Source: Parasegetibacter sp. NRK P23 (lineage in GTDB: Bacteria; Bacteroidota; Bacteroidia; Chitinophagales; Chitinophagaceae). From it: DNA of 64,000 bases. The stretch's first letter is position 1. Each line of letters opens with the position of its first letter. Under the pieces are notes generated by a model. The model saw only the letters and a list, made by a program, of their open reading frames with translations. It did no database searches and was not told the DNA's origin. Position numbers and translations under genes: made by a program. The stretch is from positions 2,519,784 to 2,583,783 of the forward strand of contig NZ_JAMDLG010000001.1 of NCBI RefSeq assembly GCF_023721715.1, read 5' to 3'. Shown here in pieces: positions 1-8,418 of this stretch.

Positions 1-1
1 T

Positions 2-712
2 CCTGCCACCGACGGATCATCCGTTGCTGTTGCCGTAAGCCCGACCAGCGACCGTCTCCAATTGCTGGAACCATTCTCCGCATGGGAAGGAACAGAGTTG
101 CGTGGACTGAAACTGCTGATCAAAGCAAAAGGAAAATGTACAACGGACCATATTTCTATGGCAGGTCCATGGTTGAAATACCGCGGTCACCTCGATAACA
201 TTTCCAACAACATGCTGATCGGCGCCGTGAATGCTTTCAACAACGAAACCGATAAAATCAAGAACCAGCTTACGGGTGAATACGGCCCGGTTCCGGCCAC
301 CCAACGCGCTTACAAAGCCGCCGGTCTCGGAAGCGTGGTGGTTGGTGATGAAAACTATGGTGAAGGCTCCAGCCGTGAGCACGCTGCTATGGAACCGCGT
401 CACCTCGGTGTACGTGCCATCTTGGTGAAGAGCTTCGCGCGTATCCACGAGACCAACCTGAAAAAACAAGGTATGCTGGCACTTACTTTCGCCAACAAAG
501 AAGATTATGACCGCATCCAGGAAGATGATGTGATCGATATCGAAGGACTCACTGAATTCGCACCAGGCGCTCCGCTTACAGTAGTACTTACCCACAAAGA
601 CGGCAGCAGGGAGCAGTTCCCGGTGAACCATACCTACAATGAACAACAGATCCAGTGGTTCAAGGCAGGTGGGGCGCTGAATGTGATTCGTGCTGAGTTT
701 GCTAAGAATTAG
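2..712 (+). CDS. acn: Aconitate hydratase, C-terminal part (5' end outside window)
   Basis: Open from base 2 in frame to the TAA at 710-712, so only the last ~236 residues are present. Aconitase isomerises citrate and isocitrate in the TCA cycle. The visible part is the end of domain 3, the linker and the swivelling domain 4. [15 protein letters not shown] and [10 protein letters not shown] resemble the mitochondrial-type enzyme rather than the longer AcnA/IRP type, and [15 protein letters not shown] is the substrate-binding Ser-Arg loop. The [4Fe-4S] cysteines lie upstream of the window. The apparent TTG start at 62 is internal. A strong terminator follows directly. Confidence 0.95.
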   Translation, partial: PATDGSSVAVAVSPTSDRLQLLEPFSAWEGTELRGLKLLIKAKGKCTTDHISMAGPWLKYRGHLDNISNNMLIGAVNAFNNETDKIKNQLTGEYGPVPATQRAYKAAGLGSVVVGDENYGEGSSREHAAMEPRHLGVRAILVKSFARIHETNLKKQGMLALTFANKEDYDRIQEDDVIDIEGLTEFAPGAPLTVVLTHKDGSREQFPVNHTYNEQQIQWFKAGGALNVIRAEFAKN

Positions 713-731
713 TACTATTTCTTTGAATAGT

Positions 732-766
732 AATGCCGCTTCTTGATGAGGAGCGGCATTTTTTTT
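732..766 (+). terminator. Rho-independent terminator of aconitase gene
   Basis: A nine-base stem (AATGCCGCT / AGCGGCATT) with a loop of about ten bases, followed by eight T residues, 20 bases after the aconitase stop codon. Confidence 0.85.
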
Positions 767-1080
767 GTTTTTTTCACGCGATTGCTTTTTCACGCGAAGA
801 CGCAAGGGAGCAAGGACGCAAAGCGTTGATTAAGCAGGAAGATTAAGGGTTGCGGTTTGCATTTTTAACGTGAAATAGATGAGCAGTAAGCTTCGTTTGA
901 ATCGGGATGATTGGGGGAGAAGAAATTTCTCGCGACGGCGCACTGCTTCGTGCCTCGCAGACGCGGAGCATTAATTAAGCAGGAGCGGCTGAAGAATGGA
1001 GAGACATCTACAATTAGAACGCATTATAGTTTCTTCTTCGGCAAGTAACACTTTTTGTGTAAGTGGATGAGTAATGTAGT
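767..1080. repeat. Gene-free gap with degenerate dispersed repeats
   Basis: No credible gene was seen in this gap. It holds two degenerate copies of a GC-richer motif built from CGCGAAGACGC and CGCAAAGCGTTGATTAAGCAGG: one at about 775-845, the other at about 925-990 (TTTCTCGCGACGGCGC through CATTAATTAAGCAGGAGCGG). A third relative lies at 57313-57365. The copies look like decayed dispersed intergenic repeats. Open frames crossing the region are short and resemble nothing. Confidence 0.55.
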
Positions 1081-1884
1081 TTACCAATCTCCTGAAGGTG
1101 CGGGATTTCCTGCTTTGATGATCTTGAAAAATTCGTTGAGCCGCACATCTTCCCTTTCTTCGGAAGAGTTTTTGAGTTGGGCATCAATATTGGCGATCCT
1201 GGTATCAAAAAGCGGGTGAGTGCTCATGAAAGCCGCAGGTTCGCTTCCGGCCGTTTCTTCCGCGAGGAACTCCATCAACGCTTTCATACCAACGGGGTTG
1301 ATCTTTCTTTTTTTCATGAAGGCAATGCCCTGATTGTCGGCTTCGGTTTCCAGTTCGCGGGAATACTCCAATCCTTTCAATTCATTGGCACGACTCAATA
1401 TCGCGCCCGCCACACCATCCCCGTTTCCGGTGACCAGCGCGATCAGCATACCGCGGCCCATGCTCCGCATGATATTGCGCAGCGTGTGGCGCTGTGTGAT
1501 GTGTGCCGTTTCGTGCGCCAGCAACGCGGCAAGTGCTTCGGCGGAAGGCATATCTTCCAGAATGCCGGTGTACACTACAATAAAACCGCCGGGTAAAGCG
1601 AAAGCATTTTTCTCCGGGGACTTCACCACAGTAACTTTGGTGTTGTAAGCACGGTCGTAATTCAGGTCTTCGTAAAAAAGCTGCAGCAGGCGGGTTCTTG
1701 CTTCATCCACCTCCCAGGTCTTGCGCATCTGATCATACAACTGCTGCCCCACGGATTGCTCGTAGGAAACCGGCACCCTTCCCGCGAATTTCTCCGCAAG
1801 GGCCGGTACCCACCAAACATACGCGGCGATCAGGATACCGAGGATGGCACCAAAAAACAGCAGAATCTTCACTTTAGCGCTCAT
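1081..1884 (-). CDS. M48 family zinc metalloprotease, membrane-anchored
   Basis: 267 residues. A single N-terminal membrane segment (about 7-29) is followed by an M48 peptidase domain. The zinc site is complete: HETAH at 124-128 and, in the family pattern SRxxExxAD, Glu179 as third ligand. M48 proteins of this small type (Ste24/BepA/LoiP relatives) degrade misfolded envelope proteins. The lack of a Lys/Arg-led signal with lipobox argues for a membrane anchor. The frame stays open upstream to 2097, but that part would translate a terminator-like hairpin and gives a Cys/Phe-rich, unlikely protein, so MSAKVK at 1884 is taken as start. Transcribed divergently from the bestrophin gene. Confidence 0.88.
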   Translation of the reverse strand: MSAKVKILLFFGAILGILIAAYVWWVPALAEKFAGRVPVSYEQSVGQQLYDQMRKTWEVDEARTRLLQLFYEDLNYDRAYNTKVTVVKSPEKNAFALPGGFIVVYTGILEDMPSAEALAALLAHETAHITQRHTLRNIMRSMGRGMLIALVTGNGDGVAGAILSRANELKGLEYSRELETEADNQGIAFMKKRKINPVGMKALMEFLAEETAGSEPAAFMSTHPLFDTRIANIDAQLKNSSEEREDVRLNEFFKIIKAGNPAPSGDW

Positions 1885-1908
1885 GCCACAAATTAGGGAT
1901 TCCGGATA

Positions 1909-1938
1909 TAAAAAGTCCCGCTCGAAGCGGGACTTTTT
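1909..1938 (-). terminator. Terminator-like hairpin in the M48 gene leader
   Basis: Stem AAGTCCCGCT / AGCGGGACTT with short loop and runs of A before and T after, so it could work on either strand. It sits 25 bases upstream of the M48 start codon, where no upstream minus-strand gene exists to be terminated. It may end a short leader or small RNA, or act as an attenuator. Confidence 0.6.
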
Positions 1939-2126
1939 TAAACACACACAGACATGAGAAAAGAAACATAGGTTAACAACGCATCGTATGATGCAATGCT
2001 GTGTAAATGTTGTAAAAACACCCGACAAACCTTGTTTAAAATATACGAACACCTCCGTATAATGTATTAATTCCTTCAACGGCCTCCCAAAATCCAAAAA
2101 TCCTGTACATTCGACCTTATTTATCT

Positions 2127-3002
2127 ATGGTAGAATACAACCCGAAAGACTGGTTCACCTTTATTTTCCGCGTACACAAGGCAGATACTTTCCGCAAACT
2201 ACTGCCCATGATCATTGCCATCTGCATTTATTCCGGCATCATCGCTTACCTGGAAACAGAGGTCTGGAAATTAGCGGAAAGCAGCCATGTAAAGAACATC
2301 ACCTTATTGCACAGCATGCTGGGCTTCGTAATTTCCCTTTTGCTGGCCTTCCGGTCCAATACCGCCTACGACCGTTGGTGGGAAGGCCGTAAACACTGGG
2401 GTTCCCTGGTGAATGCCAGCAGAAACCTGGCCATGAAAATGGCGGCGATCCTACCTGAAAATGATGAACACCGGGCTTATTTCAGGGTGATGATCCCGAA
2501 CTTCGCTTTCTCGCTGAAAAACCACCTCAGGGGTAAATACCATGCTGGCGACTTCATATCTACTCATGGGTTCTCCCACGAAAACATTGATCCGCACAAA
2601 CACGTGCCCAACCAGATCGCATTTCTGATGATAGATAAAGTGAACCGCCTTTACAAACAAGGCACCATCACCGGCGACCAGCTTATTACACTCAACACGG
2701 AAATGCAGAGCTTCGCCGATATCTGCGGTGCCTGTGAACGCATCCGCAATACGCCTATCCCCTTCTCCTACTCCGCTTTCCTAAAAAAATTCATCTTCGC
2801 CTACGTGATGACGTTGCCTTTCGGTTTTGTATTCAGCCTGGGCTATTACGTGATACCCGTAATCGGCTTTATCTTCTATGTACTCGCTTCACTTGAACTG
2901 ATCGCCGAAGAAATCGAAAACCCTTTCGGCCTGGATGCAAACGACCTGCCCACCGATTCCCTCAGCGCCAACATCCGCAACCATGTAGGAGAACTCATAT
3001 GA
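2127..3002 (+). CDS. Bestrophin family (UPF0187) anion channel protein
   Basis: 291 residues, the usual length for bacterial bestrophin-like proteins. These form pentameric ion channels in the inner membrane. The family signature is clear: LLAFRSNTAYDRWWEGRKHWG at about 72-92 follows the first helices, and residues 210-260 form the last hydrophobic helices before IAEEIENPFGLDANDLP, the typical C-terminal bestrophin motif. The start ATG at 2127 gives the expected MVEYNPKDW N-terminus. The stop overlaps the start of the following SET gene by four bases (ATGA), indicating translational coupling. Confidence 0.92.
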   Translation: MVEYNPKDWFTFIFRVHKADTFRKLLPMIIAICIYSGIIAYLETEVWKLAESSHVKNITLLHSMLGFVISLLLAFRSNTAYDRWWEGRKHWGSLVNASRNLAMKMAAILPENDEHRAYFRVMIPNFAFSLKNHLRGKYHAGDFISTHGFSHENIDPHKHVPNQIAFLMIDKVNRLYKQGTITGDQLITLNTEMQSFADICGACERIRNTPIPFSYSAFLKKFIFAYVMTLPFGFVFSLGYYVIPVIGFIFYVLASLELIAEEIENPFGLDANDLPTDSLSANIRNHVGELI

Positions 3003-3382
3003 TTTTACCCTGCCTTTACATCGCCCCCACTCCTTCCATGGACCGCGGCGTATTTACGGCGGAAGCGCTGGAAGCCGGAACGGTGATAGAAATTTCTCCT
3101 GTCATTGTGATGAACAGTGACCACCGGAAACTGCTCGATCAAACGCCGCTCCACGATTATATCTTCGAATGGGGAGAAAACCTAGATGAATGTGTGGTGG
3201 CCCTCGGCTACCTTTCGATGTACAACCATGCCTACCATTCTAATTGCGATTATGATATGGATTATGAGGGCAGAACCATGCAGATACGCACCGTAAGAGA
3301 CATTGCCGCGGGAGAAGAGCTGTTCATCAACTACAACGGGGCCTGGAACGAAACGGAACCGGTATGGTTCGATGCGCAATAA
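2999..3382 (+). CDS. Small SET-domain protein, putative lysine methyltransferase
   Basis: 127 residues consisting almost only of a SET domain. SET enzymes transfer a methyl group from S-adenosylmethionine to lysine. The two core motifs are intact: NHAYHSN at 76-82 (family NHSxxPN) and GEELFINY at 105-112 (family GEELxxxY). The N-terminus RGVFTAEALEAGTVIE matches the usual G-x-G-V/L-F-A entry. No pre-SET or post-SET zinc cluster is seen. Start overlaps the bestrophin stop by four bases, and mgtE follows 29 bases later. The substrate is unknown. Confidence 0.85.
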   Translation: MILPCLYIAPTPSMDRGVFTAEALEAGTVIEISPVIVMNSDHRKLLDQTPLHDYIFEWGENLDECVVALGYLSMYNHAYHSNCDYDMDYEGRTMQIRTVRDIAAGEELFINYNGAWNETEPVWFDAQ

Positions 3383-3399
3383 GGCTGAACCGAATTCCT

Positions 3400-3407
3400 T
3401 AACTTTG
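3400..3407 (+). promoter_or_regulatory. Candidate -7 box of the mgtE promoter
   Basis: TAACTTTG matches the Bacteroidota -7 consensus TAnnTTTG exactly and lies five bases before the first mgtE ATG. No good TTTG was seen at the -33 distance. If used, the transcript would be leaderless or start at the second ATG (3418). Confidence 0.5.
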
Positions 3408-3411
3408 CGGG

Positions 3412-4803
3412 ATGTCGATGGAAACGGAACAAAAAGAACTTTTCCGCCAGTTTGAAGCGTTGATAGCACGGGAAGACAAGCTACTGATCCGTGATTTTCT
3501 GAACCACCAGAACATCAGCGACGTGGCTGAAATGATCTATGAGTTCCCAGACTATGAGGCACAGATCATGGCCCATCTTTCGCTCCACCGCGCCACCAGC
3601 ACTTTTAAAATACTTGACTTCCCCACCCAGAAGCGCATCATCCAGTCGTTGCCGGCGTTTACCAGTGCCGAGTTACTGAATGAACTGCCCGCCGACGACC
3701 GTACGGCCTTCCTGGAAGAACTGCCTACCGAAGTGGTGCGGGAAATGATCAAAACACTTGATCCCGAAGAGCGCAGGATCACCCTCGCGCTGCTGGGCTA
3801 CCCCGAAGGTACCGTGGGCAGGCTGATGACGCCGGATTACCTCGCCATCCACGAAGAATGGACCGTACAACAGGTGCTGGACCATATCCGGGAAGTGGGC
3901 CGCGATTCCGAGACCATCGATGTACTTTATGTGGTCAACGACCAGGGGCAGCTGATAGACGATATCCGTATCCGTGAGTTCCTCTTCGCCGCCCCCGATA
4001 AACCGGTGAACGAACTGATAGATGGCCGATTCATCGCCCTCCATGTAAACGACGACCAGGAGAGCGCCAACAACATCTTCAAGATGAACAACCGCGTGGC
4101 CCTGCCCGTAGTGGACGATGCAAACCTGCTGCTGGGCATCGTTACCATCGACGATGTACTCTGGATCACCAACGAGGAATTCTCCGAAGACATTCAAAAG
4201 ATAGGCGGTACCGAGGCCCTGGACGAACCCTACCTCGAAATGCCGCTCCTGAAACTGTTCCGCAAACGTGTGGGCTGGCTCATCATCCTTTTCCTGGGCG
4301 AAATGCTCACGGCTACCGCTATGGCTTATTTCGAGGATGAAATCGCGAAAGCCGTTATCCTGGCGCTTTTCGTACCGCTGATTATTTCAAGCGGCGGCAA
4401 CAGCGGCTCCCAGGCATCCACACTCATTATCCAGGCGATGGCCCTGGGCGAAATTTCCGTCTCCGACTGGTGGCGGGTGATGCGCCGGGAAATTCTTTCC
4501 GGTCTGTTACTGGGCGGTGTATTGGGCGTGATCGGCTTTTTCAGGGTATTCATCGCGGCGCATTTCTTCCCGGAGCTTTATGGGAGCTTCGGTACTGAAG
4601 TTGGTCTGGTGGTGGGCATCACCTTACTGGGCGTGGTTTTGTGGGGCACACTCACCGGCTCCATGCTACCAATCTTTCTGAAAAAACTCGGTGCCGACCC
4701 GGCAGTATCCTCCGCGCCTTTCGTGGCCACGTTGGTGGACGTAACCGGACTAATCATTTATTTCAGCGTGGCCTACTATTTCCTCCAGGGCCTGTTGCTT
4801 TAA
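3412..4803 (+). CDS. mgtE: Magnesium transporter MgtE
   Basis: 463 residues, close to the 450 of the family. MgtE is a Mg2+-gated magnesium channel of the inner membrane. Domain order: an N-terminal superhelical MgtE_N domain (about 1-130, with LPADDRTAFLEELP), a pair of CBS domains (about 135-255, GRLMTPDYLAIHEEWTV and VALPVVDDANLLLGIVTIDD), a connecting helix and five membrane helices (about 285-463) with ISSGGNSGSQASTL in the pore region, a family hallmark. Two starts are possible (3412 and 3418) because of MSMETEQ. It follows the SET gene by 29 bases but has its own candidate promoter. Confidence 0.95.
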   Translation: MSMETEQKELFRQFEALIAREDKLLIRDFLNHQNISDVAEMIYEFPDYEAQIMAHLSLHRATSTFKILDFPTQKRIIQSLPAFTSAELLNELPADDRTAFLEELPTEVVREMIKTLDPEERRITLALLGYPEGTVGRLMTPDYLAIHEEWTVQQVLDHIREVGRDSETIDVLYVVNDQGQLIDDIRIREFLFAAPDKPVNELIDGRFIALHVNDDQESANNIFKMNNRVALPVVDDANLLLGIVTIDDVLWITNEEFSEDIQKIGGTEALDEPYLEMPLLKLFRKRVGWLIILFLGEMLTATAMAYFEDEIAKAVILALFVPLIISSGGNSGSQASTLIIQAMALGEISVSDWWRVMRREILSGLLLGGVLGVIGFFRVFIAAHFFPELYGSFGTEVGLVVGITLLGVVLWGTLTGSMLPIFLKKLGADPAVSSAPFVATLVDVTGLIIYFSVAYYFLQGLLL

Positions 4804-5112
4804 CGGTGGTACCGGCGGCACCGCTAGTACAAAAAAAGTCAATTTGCAGGTATCCGTATTTTCACCAGTTCTTTTCAAAACACCATCCGCATCTATTGTA
4901 ATTTTCTGCGTTAAAAAACGCGGGTTCACCCCGGTATAAACACGGTAAAAATTTATGGATAGAATCGGTATTAAACCGGCCTGAAACTGCTTCGGGAAGG
5001 AAACCGGTGCCACCGACGTTGTTTTCCGGGTTGGAACACCGTTTAAAAACGCGCCATCACTCCATATTTGAGCACATGTTTTGCAAGTTATAAAACAGAT
5101 TAACTTCAGCCC
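4804..5112. other. Gene-free gap between mgtE and the aldehyde dehydrogenase
   Basis: 309 bases with no convincing gene, RNA or terminator. The only notable element is a possible promoter near its right end (TTTG at 5080-5083, 17-base spacer, TAACTTCA at 5101-5108; two mismatches in the -7 box). Confidence 0.5.
5080..5108 (+). promoter_or_regulatory. Possible promoter of the aldehyde dehydrogenase
   Basis: TTTG, 17-base spacer, TAACTTCA. Spacing is right for the Bacteroidota sigma factor, but the -7 box differs from TAnnTTTG in its last two bases. It ends four bases before the first ATG. Confidence 0.35.
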
Positions 5113-6519
5113 ATGGATTTGAAAATGAAAATAAACGCCGTTGTTGCCGATGCTTTCAACGTGTATCCGCATTTCGCCAATACTTTACCCGCGCAGCGCG
5201 CGGCTTTGATGCATGCTATTGCGATGGCGCTGCAAGCAAATGAAACCGAACTTATCCATGCTGCAGCCAAAGAAACGCATTTACCACCGGCAAGGTTAAA
5301 AACTGAACTCAACCGCACGATTTTACAATGGAACCAATACGCCGACGCTTGCGCGGCCGGTAAATGGCTCCACATTTCAAAGGACCTCAGCGGTCCGGCA
5401 CCCATCCTGAAAATGAACAGGGCGCTTGGGCCCGTTGTGGTTTTCGGCGCAAGCAATTTCCCTTTCGCTTACTCAACGCCCGGCGGAGACACGGCCACAG
5501 CATTGGCCGCAGGCTGCCCGGTGATTGTGAAAGCGCATCCGGCGCACCCGGAAACATCTTTGTTGTGTGCAAAGCTGTTGCAAACAGTCATTGAAAAAGA
5601 AGGATTTTCACCGCCTATCTTTCAACATGTTCCGGACGAAGGTTTTGAAACAGGTGCATTGCTTGTGCAACATCCGCTTACCGCAGCCGTTGCCTTCACC
5701 GGTTCGTTTTCGGGAGGAAAAGCCTTGTACGACCTGGCCCAGGCGAGACCAGCCCCCATTCCTGTTTTCGCTGAAATGGGCAGTGTGAATCCCGTGGTTA
5801 TTCTTCCGGAAGCCCAGAAAGACGCGGAGGCACTTTCCGGAACGCTCGTTCAATCTCTTACCGCCAGTGCGGGCCAGTTCTGCACCAATCCGGGGGTATG
5901 GTTCTTACTTCAAACAACCCATACGAATCACCTGCTTGCCGCGTTGAAGAAAGCCCTGAATAAAAGCCAAAGTGAACCCATGCTGCATGAAGAGATCGCC
6001 AAAAGTTTCAGCACAAAACGGAAAGAAGTGCTGGCATCCGGAATGGTGGATTTACTGGCTTCCGCCGAAGCACCCGGCAACGACCTTTTTTCTATCCCCA
6101 CCATCTCCACTACCTCCGCAAAAAAATTTATTGCAAACCGGATGTTAAGGGAAGAAATTTTCGGTCCTTACGCCGTGGCTGTTTTATGCAATAATATGCA
6201 GGAATTAGCCGAGGCATTGGAGGCTATGGACGGACAATTAACAGGAACAATCCAGGCCAGATCAGCAGATGAAATACTGGTGCCTGAAATACTTGAAATC
6301 TTAGAACGAAAATGCGGAAGACTTGTATTCAACGGTGTTCCAACGGGCGTTACGGTTACTGAAGCCATGCACCATGGCGGACCGTTCCCGGCCACTACAG
6401 ACAGCAGGTTCACAGCCGTTGGTGCCGATGCGATATGCAGGTTTGTGCGGCCTGTTTGTTACCAGGGTTGGCCCGGGCACCTGCTACCCCAAACACTTCA
6501 ATCTTTTATAGGCACATAA
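5113..6519 (+). CDS. Aldehyde dehydrogenase, alpha-ketoglutarate semialdehyde dehydrogenase type
   Basis: 468 residues. An NAD(P)+-dependent aldehyde dehydrogenase of the KGSADH group, which oxidises 2-oxoglutarate semialdehyde in pentose, hydroxyproline or glucarate breakdown. Catalytic residues are visible: Asn115 (FGASNFPFAY), Glu221 (FAEMGSVNPVV) and nucleophile Cys257 in SAGQFCTNPG, the wording typical of this group. It is about 50 residues shorter than many KGSADH proteins, mostly at the N-terminus. MDLKMK offers two starts, 5113 or 5125. No catabolic partner gene lies next to it, so the physiological substrate is inferred only from family resemblance. Confidence 0.87.
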   Translation: MDLKMKINAVVADAFNVYPHFANTLPAQRAALMHAIAMALQANETELIHAAAKETHLPPARLKTELNRTILQWNQYADACAAGKWLHISKDLSGPAPILKMNRALGPVVVFGASNFPFAYSTPGGDTATALAAGCPVIVKAHPAHPETSLLCAKLLQTVIEKEGFSPPIFQHVPDEGFETGALLVQHPLTAAVAFTGSFSGGKALYDLAQARPAPIPVFAEMGSVNPVVILPEAQKDAEALSGTLVQSLTASAGQFCTNPGVWFLLQTTHTNHLLAALKKALNKSQSEPMLHEEIAKSFSTKRKEVLASGMVDLLASAEAPGNDLFSIPTISTTSAKKFIANRMLREEIFGPYAVAVLCNNMQELAEALEAMDGQLTGTIQARSADEILVPEILEILERKCGRLVFNGVPTGVTVTEAMHHGGPFPATTDSRFTAVGADAICRFVRPVCYQGWPGHLLPQTLQSFIGT

Positions 6520-6533
6520 CAATACGCAAACGG

Positions 6534-6562
6534 TTGCGTTTTAACCAAATAACAGATATTTG
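6534..6562 (+). promoter_or_regulatory. Candidate glmS promoter
   Basis: TTG at 6534-6536, 18-base spacer, GATATTTG at 6555-6562, one mismatch to TAnnTTTG. It lies 20 bases before the glmS ATG. Confidence 0.5.
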
Positions 6563-6582
6563 TAGCCGTTAAAATCAATACC

Positions 6583-8418
6583 ATGTGCGGAATCGTTGCT
6601 TACATAGGACCAAAAGAAGCTTATCCCATTATCCTGAAAGGCCTGAAGCGCCTGGAATACAGAGGTTACGACAGCTCCGGCGTAGCCCTGATGAACGATG
6701 AGCTGAGAACGTATAAAAAGAAAGGCAAAGTTGCCGAACTCGAAGAAAAGCTGGTGGGCCGGGATGTTCATGCCAACGCAGGCATAGGGCACACGCGTTG
6801 GGCCACCCACGGTGAACCTTGTGACCGTAACGCCCATCCACATACGTCCGCAAATGGCAAACTGGCCATGGTACACAACGGCATTATCGAGAACTATGCC
6901 CTGCTCAAAAAAGAGTTAGAGAACAAAGGCTATAAATTTGAAAGTGATACCGATACTGAAGTATTGCTGAAATTCATCGAAGACATCCAGGTAAACAACA
7001 ACTGCAGCCTGGAAGAAGCAGTACGCATCGCGCTGAAAAGAGTCGTGGGCGCCTACGTGATCCTTCTCCTCGACCAGGACAATCCTGATACCATCATAGC
7101 GGCACGCAAAGGGAGTCCACTAGTAATCGGTATCGGTAAAGGAGAACATTTCCTGGCATCTGATGCATCCCCCATTATTGAATACACCAAAGAAGTGGTG
7201 TACGTGAATGATTACGAACTGGCCATCATCAAAGCCGATGAGCTGGTGCTGAAAAACCTGGGCAACGAGAAGATCACGCCCTACGTGCAGAAACTGGACA
7301 TGGAACTGGCCGCCATCGAAAAAGGCGGTTACGACCATTTTATGCTGAAAGAAATATTCGAACAACCCAGTACGATTCAGGATTGCCTCCGGGGCAGACT
7401 GGATGCCGCTGCCGGAACGATCACCATGGCTGGTGTGGAGAAATATATGGAAGCCCTCGTGAACGCCCCGCGCATTATCATGATCGCCTGCGGCACTTCG
7501 TGGCACGCCGGATTGGTGGCGGAATATGTGTTCGAAGAACTGTGCAGAATACCCGTTGAAGTGGAATATGCTTCGGAATTCAGGTACAGAAACCCCATCG
7601 TCAACAAGGGTGATGTGATTATCGCGATCTCACAAAGTGGAGAAACGGCGGATACGCTTGTCGCGATAGAAAAAGCCAAAGAACAGGGCGCGATTATTTT
7701 TGGCGTGGTGAACGCGGTGGGTTCTTCCATCGCCCGCATCTCTCACGCCGGCGCATATACGCACGCGGGTCCGGAGATAGGCGTAGCTTCCACAAAAGCT
7801 TTCACCGCCCAACTTGCGGTACTGAACATGATCGCCCTGAAGATCGCACAAACGAAGGGCACCATCACCAAAGAAAGGTACCTCCACCTGCTCAACGAAA
7901 TGCAGGATGTTCCTGAAAAAGTAGCGACTGTACTGAGTTCCAGCGAACACATCAAAGCAGTGGCTGAAAAATACAAAGACGCGCGCGATTTTCTTTACCT
8001 GGGAAGAGGCTATAACTTCCCGGTAGCCCTGGAAGGCGCATTAAAACTGAAAGAGATTTCTTATATCCATGCCGAAGGTTATCCCGCCGCGGAAATGAAG
8101 CACGGCCCCATAGCATTGGTAGACGAACAGTTGCCAGTTGTTTTTGTCGCAACAAAAGATGCGTACCACGAAAAGATCGTCAGCAACATACAGGAAATCA
8201 AAGCCAGGAAAGGCATGGTATTGGCCACGATCACAGAAGGGGATGATACCATCTCCGGTATGGCCGATGATGTACTCACCGTTCCTTCCGCTGATGAACT
8301 GATTGCGCCCATGCTCTCCGTGATCCCCATGCAACTGCTCGCATACTACGTGGGCGTCGCGAAAGGACTTGATGTTGACAAACCACGCAACCTTGCCAAA
8401 TCCGTAACCGTTGAATAA
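6583..8418 (+). CDS. glmS: Glutamine--fructose-6-phosphate aminotransferase (isomerizing)
   Basis: 611 residues, the full normal length. It makes glucosamine-6-phosphate from fructose-6-phosphate and glutamine, the first step towards UDP-GlcNAc for peptidoglycan and lipid A. The start is fixed by MCGIVAYIGP: Cys2 becomes the N-terminal nucleophile of the glutaminase domain (about 1-220). Two SIS domains follow (about 285-425, with ISQSGETADT, and 460-600), and the C-terminus DKPRNLAKSVTVE is the conserved tail. No glmS ribozyme is seen in the short leader. The stop overlaps the next start by one base. Confidence 0.98.
   Translation: MCGIVAYIGPKEAYPIILKGLKRLEYRGYDSSGVALMNDELRTYKKKGKVAELEEKLVGRDVHANAGIGHTRWATHGEPCDRNAHPHTSANGKLAMVHNGIIENYALLKKELENKGYKFESDTDTEVLLKFIEDIQVNNNCSLEEAVRIALKRVVGAYVILLLDQDNPDTIIAARKGSPLVIGIGKGEHFLASDASPIIEYTKEVVYVNDYELAIIKADELVLKNLGNEKITPYVQKLDMELAAIEKGGYDHFMLKEIFEQPSTIQDCLRGRLDAAAGTITMAGVEKYMEALVNAPRIIMIACGTSWHAGLVAEYVFEELCRIPVEVEYASEFRYRNPIVNKGDVIIAISQSGETADTLVAIEKAKEQGAIIFGVVNAVGSSIARISHAGAYTHAGPEIGVASTKAFTAQLAVLNMIALKIAQTKGTITKERYLHLLNEMQDVPEKVATVLSSSEHIKAVAEKYKDARDFLYLGRGYNFPVALEGALKLKEISYIHAEGYPAAEMKHGPIALVDEQLPVVFVATKDAYHEKIVSNIQEIKARKGMVLATITEGDDTISGMADDVLTVPSADELIAPMLSVIPMQLLAYYVGVAKGLDVDKPRNLAKSVTVE

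Noticed and set aside
17-805. A 262-residue minus-strand frame across aconitase
   Set aside because: Runs through the aconitase swivel domain and its terminator; no family likeness.
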